DNA of 42,138 nt, taken from positions 1 through 42,138 of the forward strand of contig NZ_FQWY01000018.1 in assembly GCF_900129805.1 (NCBI RefSeq). The letters are read 5' to 3'. Source of the stretch: Thermosyntropha lipolytica DSM 11003 (lineage in GTDB: Bacteria; Bacillota; Syntrophomonadia; Syntrophomonadales; Syntrophomonadaceae). The notes below the pieces were generated by a model. That model had not been told where the DNA came from. It worked only from the letters and a program-made list of their open reading frames with translations, and did no database searches. Each line of letters starts with the position of its first letter. Within the stretch, counting starts at the first letter, position 1. Shown here in pieces: positions 17,212-24,688 of the stretch. Both the position numbers and the translations under genes were made by a program.

Positions 17212-18285
17212 CTATTTTTGATAGCGGGCCAGTTTTTCCTTGATAACTTCAGCCCTTTTAACATCGCGTTCAAACGGTTCCATCTCTTTTCCTGCCTTCT
17301 TCTGCAGATGGGCAGGCCTTAAGGCTACAATAAGCTCATTCAGGGCAAAAGGCTTTAAGCCTTTTATAATCCCCAGGTCAACCCCTAGCCTTACATCCGA
17401 CAGGTGCAGCATAGCCTCATTGGAAGTCATAACCCGGGCATTGGTAAGTATCCCGTAAGCCCTGCCGATCCTGTCTTCTATCTGATAAGGCATTTCCTTT
17501 AACAGCCTTTCGCGGGTTAACCTTTCCTGTTCCACAATCTGCTCGGTTATACCTGTAAGATTATTTATAATATCTTCTTCCGTCTGTCCCAGGGTTATCT
17601 GATTAGATAGCTGATAAAAATTACCTACCGCATCGGTATTTTCTCCATATAAGCCCCGCACCGTCATTCCCAGCTGGTTTACATTCTGGAAAATCCGGTT
17701 TAACTGTCCACTTATAGCCAGAGCAGGTAAATGAAGCATAACTGATGCCCTCATCCCGGTCCCTACATTGGTAGGGCAGGAAGTAAGATAACCTCTTTTT
17801 TCATCAAAAGCATAATCCAGATACTTTTCCAGTTCGTCATCAACCCCCTGCAGCCGGTTATAACATTCCATCAGCTGAAGTCCCGGCAAAAAACACTGCA
17901 GACGCAGGTGATCTTCTTCATTTATCATAAAGGCCAGAGAACCATCCTTATTTACCATAATCCCTTTAAAAGAAGCACTGGCTTCACTGTGTTCCGGGCT
18001 TATGAGGTGTTTTTCCATGAGGATCTTGCGGTCTAAAAGCGGCAACTCATTAAAAGTTACCAGATCCATGGCCAGCAGCTCATGGTATCCGCTCTTTTTC
18101 CAGGCTTTTCTTATTTCTTCCACCACCTGGTTTCCCCTTTTCTCATCCAGCAGATGAGGAAAAGGAACCAGGCGCAAATTTCGGGCCAAGCGTACCCGGC
18201 TGCTTATCACTATATCTGAAGCCGGCCCTTTTTCGGCATCCATCCAGGCTACAAAATTTTGATTTAAGAGATCATGAATACTCAC
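17212..18285 (-). CDS. mcsB: Protein-arginine kinase McsB
   Basis: Phosphorylates arginine residues, including those of CtsR, and tags proteins for ClpC-ClpP. It has 357 residues of the guanido phosphotransferase fold. Nucleotide-binding arginine segment [17 protein letters not shown] lies near residue 30, and the catalytic-cysteine segment [20 protein letters not shown] follows. NEEDHLRLQ marks the acidic substrate region. The start is GTG at 18285 with GGAGGGG eight bases upstream. It lies between mcsA and clpC with short gaps, in normal operon order. The likely opposing phosphatase is encoded at 36717-37229. Confidence 0.96.
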   Translation of the reverse strand: MSIHDLLNQNFVAWMDAEKGPASDIVISSRVRLARNLRLVPFPHLLDEKRGNQVVEEIRKAWKKSGYHELLAMDLVTFNELPLLDRKILMEKHLISPEHSEASASFKGIMVNKDGSLAFMINEEDHLRLQCFLPGLQLMECYNRLQGVDDELEKYLDYAFDEKRGYLTSCPTNVGTGMRASVMLHLPALAISGQLNRIFQNVNQLGMTVRGLYGENTDAVGNFYQLSNQITLGQTEEDIINNLTGITEQIVEQERLTRERLLKEMPYQIEDRIGRAYGILTNARVMTSNEAMLHLSDVRLGVDLGIIKGLKPFALNELIVALRPAHLQKKAGKEMEPFERDVKRAEVIKEKLARYQK

Positions 18286-18300
18286 CTTTTTCCCCTCCTT

Positions 18301-18819
18301 TTACTCCATTTCCTTTTCCAACCTCTTAATCTCGTCTCTTATTTCGGCTGCCTTTTCATACTCTTCCCGGGCTACGGCTTTCTGCAGCCGGCTTTTAAGC
18401 TCTTCTATCTTCTTTTTCAACATAACCTTGCCTCCGCCTCGTTTGGGAATTTTGCCGATATGCTGACTGTTGCCATGTACACGGCGCAAAGTAGGCTCCA
18501 ATTCCCGGGCAAAGGCGGAATAACATTCCGAACATCCCAGCTTTCCTGTCTGCCTTATCCTCTCAAAACTCATTCCGCAGTTGGGGCAGGTAGTAGACAG
18601 CACCGCCGGAGTGCTTACTTCCTGCATATTGTAAACATTGCCAAATAAAGTCCCTAAAAGATTGGGTATAGAAAATCCTGGTTCTATATTCAAGTTAAAC
18701 ATAGAGGCACCTTTCTTAGCCGCACACTGTTCACAAAGATGAGTCTGCATAGTCTGCCCGTTGATAATCTGGGTCAAATGTACGGTAGCAGGTCTTACCT
18801 TGCATTCCTCGCAATACAT
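18301..18819 (-). CDS. mcsA: McsA, activator of McsB kinase
   Basis: 172 residues. Zinc-binding cysteine pairs occur as CEEC (3-6) with CEQC (29-32), then CPNC with CSEC near the middle. The C-terminal 40 residues form a UVR helical hairpin (KAVAREEYEKAAEIRDEIK), the kind of segment that contacts ClpC or McsB. McsA activates McsB and helps release CtsR in B. subtilis. It is 18 bases after ctsR and 15 bases before mcsB, with an AGGGGGAA site before the ATG. Confidence 0.95.
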   Translation of the reverse strand: MYCEECKVRPATVHLTQIINGQTMQTHLCEQCAAKKGASMFNLNIEPGFSIPNLLGTLFGNVYNMQEVSTPAVLSTTCPNCGMSFERIRQTGKLGCSECYSAFARELEPTLRRVHGNSQHIGKIPKRGGGKVMLKKKIEELKSRLQKAVAREEYEKAAEIRDEIKRLEKEME

Positions 18820-18837
18820 CGCAATTCCCCCTTCGGT

Positions 18838-19263
18838 TTATAAAAGATAATTTTCTAAAGCCTTTTTTAACGCTTTAAAAATCCGGTTTTTCTCCTCTAC
18901 TGCAAAGCCTTGAAAAGCATAGTTAGTCAAAAATTTAAGCATTTCTGCCTCTTTACTGCTTATATTTTTCTTATCCCTCATCTCGTCAATAAAGCTTATA
19001 AGCTCCCGGCGAAAAGTATCTGACTTTAAATCACTATCGTCCAGCCGGGTAATCTTTACATACCCTTTGCCTCCCCTCCTGCTCTCAGTCAGATAGCCGG
19101 TTTCTTCGGTAAACCGGGTACTCAAAACATAAGTCACCTGAGAAGGGACACAATCAAAGGTTTCGGCCAGTTCCGAACGTTGTATTTCCACCTGCCGGTT
19201 TTCACTGCGCTCAATAAGTACTTTAAGGTATTCTTCGATTTTGTCGGCCAAACTTTTCTTCAT
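18838..19263 (-). CDS. ctsR: Class III stress gene repressor CtsR
   Basis: Represses clp and ctsR operon genes until heat or protein stress inactivates it. It has 141 residues: an N-terminal winged helix-turn-helix (RSELAETFDCVPSQVTYVL), the glycine-rich wing RRGGKGYVKI with the conserved Arg, and a C-terminal dimerisation domain. The start is ATG 19263 with AGAGGG upstream; an upstream in-frame extension runs through the operator and is rejected. Two CtsR-type heptad operators lie at its promoter, so it is probably autoregulated. Confidence 0.95.
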   Translation of the reverse strand: MKKSLADKIEEYLKVLIERSENRQVEIQRSELAETFDCVPSQVTYVLSTRFTEETGYLTESRRGGKGYVKITRLDDSDLKSDTFRRELISFIDEMRDKKNISSKEAEMLKFLTNYAFQGFAVEEKNRIFKALKKALENYLL

Positions 19264-19275
19264 CTTTATCCCTCT

Positions 19276-19292
19276 CTTGACTTTTTTTGACC
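19276..19292 (-). promoter_or_regulatory. CtsR operator, promoter-proximal to ctsR
   Basis: Tandem heptads GGTCAAA (plus 19286-19292) and AGTCAAG (plus 19276-19282) on the minus strand, separated by three A. The known CtsR consensus is a direct repeat of RGTCAAA with three bases between. It lies between the -10 and the ctsR ribosome-binding site, about 12 bases before the ATG. Confidence 0.85.
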
Positions 19293-19303
19293 TTTCTGTT
19301 TTT

Positions 19304-19331
19304 ATTATAGTCAATAAAAGTCAAAAATCAA
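19304..19331 (-). promoter_or_regulatory. Sigma-A promoter of ctsR-mcsA-mcsB-clpC
   Basis: TTGATT (plus 19326-19331), 16 bases, then TATAAT (plus 19304-19309). The -10 is perfect. The spacer is almost completely covered by the second CtsR operator, and the first operator lies just downstream. Confidence 0.65.
19309..19325 (+). promoter_or_regulatory. Second CtsR-type operator, opposite orientation, in the promoter spacer
   Basis: Heptads AGTCAAT (19309-19315) and AGTCAAA (19319-19325) separated by three bases, read on the plus strand. The fit to RGTCAAA-N3-RGTCAAA is as good as the first site but orientation is reversed. Confidence 0.7.
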
Positions 19332-19374
19332 TACCCTTTTTCTAAAAATATTATTTCCCCTTTATATTTTTTAT

Positions 19375-19404
19375 ATAAAATAAAAAAGGCAGCTTTACAC
19401 TGCC
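19375..19404 (-). terminator. Rho-independent terminator after the FtsA-like gene
   Basis: GGCAG/CTGCC stem (plus 19388-19392 with 19400-19404, loop of seven) followed on the minus strand by UUUUUUAUUUUA. A short stem but a strong U-tract. It ends the glycosyltransferase/FtsA-like unit before the ctsR promoter. Confidence 0.75.
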
Positions 19405-19411
19405 TACTGCC

Positions 19412-21541
19412 TCATTTTTCCCATCTTATCTTTATACGGCTGTTATCATATATCGGGGTAGTAAAGCCGGCTGGCTCTCCATCCACCTCCATCACCAGTC
19501 TGCCTGAGCTTGCCGGTTCAATCTGGATCAGGCGGAATATATCGCTTAATATAGCACCATTTTTCTCCCTGTCTATTTCTATTCTCATACCTTCCGTTAT
19601 TTCGCTATCTAGATCAGCCTTTTGCCCATCTACCTTTATCTCCCGGGGCCGGCTGTTTAAGATTATTTCCCGGTCATTCACTATAACCCTTATCTTATTT
19701 ATCTCTCCATCTTTGACTATATCCCTAAGCCTCGGTCTTAGCCGATTATATTCATACTGCAGTTCGGCTAAAGGAGCAACTTCTTCCTCTAATCCTGCTG
19801 CCCGACCATCAACCTTTACCTTTAAAGGATACCAGCGTAAAAACATCTCCTGCCCATTGAGATAATAACGGTAAACCTTTTCTTCCATATATTCAGGAGC
19901 AACCCCCGCTAGGAGCAAAACCTCCCTAACCAGCACCTTTCTTTGCCAGGTTACTTTCGCCCGGTCGGGAACCTCATCCTCCATTCCTGCCGGTACCCCG
20001 TTTATTTCGATTTTCGGTTTTAAATCTACCCTTTCTCCATTTACCAGAACATAGGTATCCTCTATATTCAGTAAATCCCGCACCAGAACCCTTGCTTCTT
20101 TTCCTTCCTTGCCAGGTATAAATTCGATAATATCTCCTTCTTGCACCAGGGTTTCCAGCCCGGCTTCTTCACCATTAACCCTGATAACCGGAGGAGTTCC
20201 TATCTCCCCTTTTATCACTTTTACTACTCCATTGACCTCTATCGTTTTGCCCAAACCAGGCCTTCCATAAATATTATTAAGCGGTATGCCGGAAGAAAGG
20301 AGGGCCTTGCCTACATTGATCTCTCCCGTATTCCAGAGCATAATCTCCCGGCCATTTATCTGCACTTTTATAAACGGAGCCGGAGGATGGGTAAGGGAAT
20401 AATAGGCAATCCCCAGCGGCGTTGCCCCCTGCGGCCCTTTGAGGTAATCAGCCTTAAGGGAAAACTTGCCAAACTTATCCGGAGTTCTTATCCCTACCCG
20501 CTGTCCGGGGAGTTTTAGCTCGTCCGCCAGCCTGGGCAGCAAAGTAGGGGTAAGGCTCCCTCCTCCTACCAGCAATACTGCATCCGGGACTTTACCATTA
20601 AGAGTAAGGATATAGCCGGCTACCTGCTGGCAAAGCTCGATTATTACCGGCTCCATTACCTTTACTGCTTCCTCCCGGCTGATTAAGATTTCATTCCCCA
20701 GAATATCGGCTATCTTTACCTCCTCATTTTCCGCAAGGTTCCTCTTTAAGGTTTCCGCAGTATCAAAATCCAGAAGATATTGGCCAGCCAGCACCTCAGT
20801 AAGTTCATCTCCGCCTATGGGCACCATGGCATAGGCTACTATATCACCATTTTTTACGATAGCTATATCGGAAGTCCCGGCTCCTATATCTACCAGGGCC
20901 AGATTTAAAAGCCGCATGTTAGGCGGAATAGTTATCGATAAGGCAGCAATAGGCTCTAGGGTCAGGCTTAAAATATCAAGCCCTGCCCGCTTCAGGGAAG
21001 AAAGCAGGCTGTCTACCACCACCCGGGGCAGAAAAGTAGCAATAACTGCTGTCTTGATAAGCGACCCTCTCTGCCCTACCAGACTGCCTATCTTCTGATC
21101 ATCCAGTTCATAATAAACCACACTATAACCTACACAAAAATAACTCACCTTGTCCTGGCCCTGCAGGTTATCCTGCACCAGTTTTAGCTGGGCTTCCTGT
21201 ACCGCTTCAATTTCTAAAGCCCTTACTTCTTCCTGAGTAATTTCATCTAGCATAGCTCTTTTTTTCTTCGTTTCTCCCCATTCGGTCTTAAGGGCTCTTC
21301 CCGCAGCCGCTACTGCTGCCTTTTCTAGAACTATGCCGTTTCTCTCTTCCAGGCGCTTTTTTATCTCCCTTATAACCTCGGCTACCGCTTCCACATCATG
21401 GATCTGCCCATCCAGCATAGCCCGGGTTTGATGTTCTATCATTTCACTATCTAAAACATGGAGGTCATTGCCTTTTTTTTCCATAATAAGTCCTACAATC
21501 TTGCGCGTACCTATATCCAGGGCAAACACTCTATTATCCAC
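19412..21541 (-). CDS. FtsA-like actin-fold protein with C-terminal repeat region
   Basis: 709 residues, much longer than classic FtsA (about 420). Residues 1-385 are an FtsA/PilM-type ATPase: phosphate-1 LDIGTRKIVGLI (9-20), phosphate-2 LALVDIGAGTSDIAIV (214-229) and adenosine segment LLVGGGSLTP (323-332). Residues 391-709 hold four degenerate repeats, each with an opening (V/L)NGxx segment and a later xVNGxxAGL element (near 396/455, 500/514, 561/578, 621/638), then a last half-copy VDGEPAGF (687). They look like small beta modules. No membrane-binding C-terminal helix is obvious. The start is GTG 21541 with AAAGGGG eight bases upstream. Function unknown; it is cotranscribed with a WecG/TagA-type glycosyltransferase gene. 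Confidence 0.85.
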   Translation of the reverse strand: MDNRVFALDIGTRKIVGLIMEKKGNDLHVLDSEMIEHQTRAMLDGQIHDVEAVAEVIREIKKRLEERNGIVLEKAAVAAAGRALKTEWGETKKKRAMLDEITQEEVRALEIEAVQEAQLKLVQDNLQGQDKVSYFCVGYSVVYYELDDQKIGSLVGQRGSLIKTAVIATFLPRVVVDSLLSSLKRAGLDILSLTLEPIAALSITIPPNMRLLNLALVDIGAGTSDIAIVKNGDIVAYAMVPIGGDELTEVLAGQYLLDFDTAETLKRNLAENEEVKIADILGNEILISREEAVKVMEPVIIELCQQVAGYILTLNGKVPDAVLLVGGGSLTPTLLPRLADELKLPGQRVGIRTPDKFGKFSLKADYLKGPQGATPLGIAYYSLTHPPAPFIKVQINGREIMLWNTGEINVGKALLSSGIPLNNIYGRPGLGKTIEVNGVVKVIKGEIGTPPVIRVNGEEAGLETLVQEGDIIEFIPGKEGKEARVLVRDLLNIEDTYVLVNGERVDLKPKIEINGVPAGMEDEVPDRAKVTWQRKVLVREVLLLAGVAPEYMEEKVYRYYLNGQEMFLRWYPLKVKVDGRAAGLEEEVAPLAELQYEYNRLRPRLRDIVKDGEINKIRVIVNDREIILNSRPREIKVDGQKADLDSEITEGMRIEIDREKNGAILSDIFRLIQIEPASSGRLVMEVDGEPAGFTTPIYDNSRIKIRWEK

Positions 21542-21566
21542 CCTTAAATCCCCTTTCTAAGGCATA

Positions 21567-22292
21567 TTATTTTTCCCTTAATACCTTTAGGACAAATTTC
21601 GGCAAAGCCATCTGCCGCTTGAACCGCGAAGGCTCAGATAAAAGCCGGTACAGCCATTCCAGATTAAGCCTTATCATAAACCCCGGAGCTCTCTTTTTAA
21701 CCCCGGCAATAACATCGAAACTCCCTCCTACTCCCAAACACAGGGGAACCCCTAATTCTTCTTTATGCCTGCTTATGAAAAATTCCTGCTTAGGAGCTCC
21801 CAAAGCCACCAAAAGGATATGCGGCCTAGCCTCTCTTATGCTCTTTATCACTTCTTCTTTTTCTTCCTCCCTAAAATAACCGTCGCGGGTGCCGCAAATT
21901 ATGAGATAGGGATACATCTTCTTAAGTTCACAAGCTGCCTTCTCGGCCACCCCGGGAGATGCCCCCAGCAAAAAAACTCTATATCCCTTATTTGCTGCCA
22001 GCTGGCACAAATTATAAACCATATCTATACCCGTAACCCTTTCTTTTATGTCATATCCTTTATGTCTGGCTGCCCATACTATGCCTATACCATCCGGAGT
22101 AACCAGATCAGCTTCGTTAATAACCTGGCGCAAACGGTCATCCAGGCTTGCAGCATAAGCTATCTCCGCATTCAGGGTAATCACCTGGGAAGGAATACCC
22201 CGCAAAATCAGTTCTTCGGCTTTTTTTAAAGCCAGTCTGCTATCTACTATATCGATCCCGCATCCTAATATATAAACTCTGTTTCTTTCCAT
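21567..22292 (-). CDS. WecG/TagA/CpsF-family glycosyltransferase
   Basis: Family of N-acetylmannosaminyl-type transferases acting on undecaprenyl-linked GlcNAc in wall teichoic acid or related polymer synthesis. It has 241 residues. Characteristic segments are NAEIAYAA, LVTPDGIGIVWAARHKG, LLVALGAPKQEFFI and LGVGGSFDVIAGVKKRAPGF, then RLNLEWLYRLLSEPSRF. The start is ATG 22292 with GAGGAG upstream; a longer in-frame opening is rejected. It lies after a terminator and 25 bases before the FtsA-like gene, so the pair forms a bicistronic unit. A weak extended -10 (TGGTAAAAT) lies upstream. Actual sugar substrate unknown. Confidence 0.92.
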   Translation of the reverse strand: MERNRVYILGCGIDIVDSRLALKKAEELILRGIPSQVITLNAEIAYAASLDDRLRQVINEADLVTPDGIGIVWAARHKGYDIKERVTGIDMVYNLCQLAANKGYRVFLLGASPGVAEKAACELKKMYPYLIICGTRDGYFREEEKEEVIKSIREARPHILLVALGAPKQEFFISRHKEELGVPLCLGVGGSFDVIAGVKKRAPGFMIRLNLEWLYRLLSEPSRFKRQMALPKFVLKVLREK

Positions 22293-22360
22293 ATTCTGGC
22301 TCCTCTGGTTTTGTCCTTTTATTAATTTTACCAAAAATTATTCTCTTTAGCTTTTAAACC

Positions 22361-22403
22361 ATAAAAAAAGCATCTATCCAGTATCTAGCCGGATAAATGC
22401 TTT
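22361..22403 (-). terminator. Rho-independent terminator after flhO
   Basis: 13-bp stem (plus 22367-22379 with 22391-22403, one G-U pair in RNA), loop of eleven, followed by a run of U on the minus strand (from plus 22363-22369). It separates the murA-spoIID-spoIIID-mbl-flhO stretch from the glycosyltransferase unit. Confidence 0.88.
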
Positions 22404-22429
22404 GCCTATTATCCCCGCTATAACGCTTT

Positions 22430-23173
22430 TTAAACACTTCCTACCTGATCGATAGCGGTTTTAACCGTTTCATCTACAGCCTGAATTATCTTCTGCAGAG
22501 ATTCATAACTCCTAACGACGGTAATCAAATCTACCATTTCCTTAACAGCATTAACATTGGAGTCTTCAACATATCCCTGCCGCAGGCGTGAATTGCTGTC
22601 TATATCATAGTTGGCACCTGTATAGGTATTGTCTCCTCTTTTTTCCAATGCATTAGGGTCGGGAAAAGATACTATCTTAAGCTGGGCAATTTCCTCCCCT
22701 TCTACGGAAATAACCCCTCTTTCATCCACCGTAAAATCTTCGCCCTCAATATAGATAACCTGGTCATTCCGGTCTAAAACCGGATAACCTTGATTATTTA
22801 CCAGCATCTTATCAGCATTAATTTTAAAACTGCCATCACGGGTAAATACTTCTTCTCCTCCCGGCAAAAGACATACAAAAAAGCCTTCCCCGTCAATAGC
22901 CAGGTCATAGGGGTTATCTGTCTTTTTAAAAACACCCTGCGTATAATCCGTATAGATACCTCCTATACAAGCTCCCGTCCCCAGGGAACCTATAAGGCGG
23001 GGTGAATCTTTATCCTTGAGACGGCTAATAAGCATTTCCGGAAAAGCCCGGGCTACAGTGCTATCTTTTTTATAGCCATGTGAGTTTACATTGGCTATAT
23101 TGTTAGCTATAACATCCTGTTTGGCCATATTAAGCATCATACCGGCTGCAGCGGTATACAACCCTTTTATCAA
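22430..23173 (-). CDS. flhO: Flagellar hook-basal body rod protein (FlhO/FlgF/FlgG family)
   Basis: 247 residues. The N-terminal rod signature is YTAAAGMMLNMAKQDVIANNIANVNSHGYKKD, the central DLAIDGEGFFVC and FTRDGSFKIN segments are typical of FlgG-type proteins, and the C-terminal QGYVEDSNVNAVKEMVDLI helix completes the D0 domain. It forms part of the distal rod. The position after mbl matches B. subtilis flhO; the second gene, flhP, is absent here. The start is TTG 23173 with GGAGG nine bases upstream. It ends at a strong terminator. No other flagellar gene is in the window. Confidence 0.93.
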   Translation of the reverse strand: MIKGLYTAAAGMMLNMAKQDVIANNIANVNSHGYKKDSTVARAFPEMLISRLKDKDSPRLIGSLGTGACIGGIYTDYTQGVFKKTDNPYDLAIDGEGFFVCLLPGGEEVFTRDGSFKINADKMLVNNQGYPVLDRNDQVIYIEGEDFTVDERGVISVEGEEIAQLKIVSFPDPNALEKRGDNTYTGANYDIDSNSRLRQGYVEDSNVNAVKEMVDLITVVRSYESLQKIIQAVDETVKTAIDQVGSV

Positions 23174-23242
23174 TGCCGTTTACCTCCACCTTGGTTATTT
23201 ATTATTCTTTATCGCCAAAATTATGAAAAACTTTAATTAATA

Positions 23243-24277
23243 TTATAAAACCCTTCTTGCCGATCTGTTTCTTGTCCTCTCCAATATATTCATTTCCTGC
23301 AGGGCCTTGCCGGTCCCGCGGGCCACACAGGAAATAGCATCTTCAGCAATATGTACCGGTAAGTTAGTGCGTTTAGATAATAATAAATCTAATCCATCCA
23401 GCAAAGCTCCTCCTCCCGTCATCACTATACCGTTATTAACAATATCTGCTGCTAATTCCGGAGGAGTAATCTCCAATACTTTTTTCACCCCTTCGATAAC
23501 TGCCTCTACCGGTTCCTGCAAAGCTTCCCAGGTTTGCTCGGCGGTTATAGTTATCGTCTTGGGCAAACCAGATACTAAATCTCTTCCTTTTACCTCTATG
23601 GATTTATTGCGGTTTTCCTCCCGCACAAAAGCAGTACCAACTTTTATCTTTATTTCCTCTGCTGTTCTATCTCCTATCATCAGGTTATACTCACGGCGCA
23701 CATAGCGGACAATCGCTTCATCAAACTTGTCCCCCCCTATGCGCAGTGAAGCATTGCACACAATGCCGCCGAGAGATAGTACCGCTATATCCGAAGTCCC
23801 TCCCCCTATATCTACCACCATATTGCCTGTAGGCTCAGCAATATTAATACCGGCTCCCAAAGCAGCCGCCAGCGGTTCTTCTATTATATAAGCCTGCCTG
23901 GCTCCGGCAGCTAAGGTGGCCTGCCGTACGGCCCTTTCTTCTACATCCGTAGCCCCGGTCGGAATACATACAATGACACGCGGTTTAAAAAAAAACTTCT
24001 GTCCTATAACCTTGCGTATAAAATGGGAAAGCATTTTTTCCGTCATGTCATAATCAGCAATAACTCCATCCTTTAAAGGCCTAACTGCTACTATATGCCC
24101 CGGGGTTCTCCCCAGCATCTGTCTGGCTTCTTCTCCTACGGCTATAACTTTATCGGTATTTTTATCAATAGCTACCACTGAAGGTTCATGCAGTACTATA
24201 CCTTTACCTTTTTTAAAAATAAGTACACTGGCAGTTCCCAGATCAATTCCTATATCTTCCGCAAAAAACATGTTCAT
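23243..24277 (-). CDS. mbl: MreB-family rod-shape actin (Mbl by gene order)
   Basis: 344 residues. Bacterial actin that guides elongation-phase wall synthesis under the membrane. Visible actin motifs are DIGIDLGTASVLIF (phosphate-1), GNMVVDIGGGTSDIAVLSLGG (phosphate-2) and VMTGGGALLDGLD (adenosine). MFFAEDIG matches the N-terminus of Mbl. Two ATG codons at 24277 and 24271 both fit the GGGAGGG site. The spoIIID-mbl-flhO order supports Mbl rather than MreB, which usually sits with mreC-mreD. Confidence 0.94.
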   Translation of the reverse strand: MNMFFAEDIGIDLGTASVLIFKKGKGIVLHEPSVVAIDKNTDKVIAVGEEARQMLGRTPGHIVAVRPLKDGVIADYDMTEKMLSHFIRKVIGQKFFFKPRVIVCIPTGATDVEERAVRQATLAAGARQAYIIEEPLAAALGAGINIAEPTGNMVVDIGGGTSDIAVLSLGGIVCNASLRIGGDKFDEAIVRYVRREYNLMIGDRTAEEIKIKVGTAFVREENRNKSIEVKGRDLVSGLPKTITITAEQTWEALQEPVEAVIEGVKKVLEITPPELAADIVNNGIVMTGGGALLDGLDLLLSKRTNLPVHIAEDAISCVARGTGKALQEMNILERTRNRSARRVL

Positions 24278-24357
24278 GTGCCCTCCCGAACCTTTTAATC
24301 ATGGCGTTTAATTACAACATTATTTTACCTTTAATATTAAATTATGGCTATCACTTT

Positions 24358-24627
24358 TTACATTTCATGACTCACATTTTTTAAAGCTGCATATTTAAGC
24401 CGGGTAGCCTCTCCCCCTCTTATATGGCGTTCGGCTTTATTCTTTTCCAGAATTTTTTTTACTTCTTCCGCCAGTTCACTATTTATTCTAGGCAAACGCT
24501 CAGTCACATCTTTGTGAACTGTACTTTTGCTGATGCCAAAAACTTCTGCTGTTTGTCTTACGGTATCCGAAGTTTTTATTATATGTTTAGCAATTTTTAC
24601 CGCTCTTTTTCTTATATAATTTTGCAT
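24358..24627 (-). CDS. spoIIID: Sporulation transcription factor SpoIIID
   Basis: 89-residue DNA-binding regulator of the mother-cell line, active after sigma-E. The central helix-turn-helix TVRQTAEVFGISKSTVHKDVTERL and the basic tail are diagnostic. The start ATG 24627 (MQNYIRKRAVKIA) matches family length; a frame 15 codons longer was rejected. A GAGGGGG site lies upstream. It is 61 bases after spoIID. Sigma-E control is known for the family; no clear sigma-E hexamers could be assigned here. Confidence 0.96.
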   Translation of the reverse strand: MQNYIRKRAVKIAKHIIKTSDTVRQTAEVFGISKSTVHKDVTERLPRINSELAEEVKKILEKNKAERHIRGGEATRLKYAALKNVSHEM

Positions 24628-24688
24628 CCCCTTCCCCCTCTTACGGTGATTATTACCAAATATATTCACCATAAGAAGGAAGGAGAAC

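Noticed and set aside
17193-17273. 27-codon N-terminal extension of ClpC overlapping mcsB
   Set aside because: ClpC proteins begin MF(R/G)RFT; AAGGAGG is correctly placed for the ATG at 17192.
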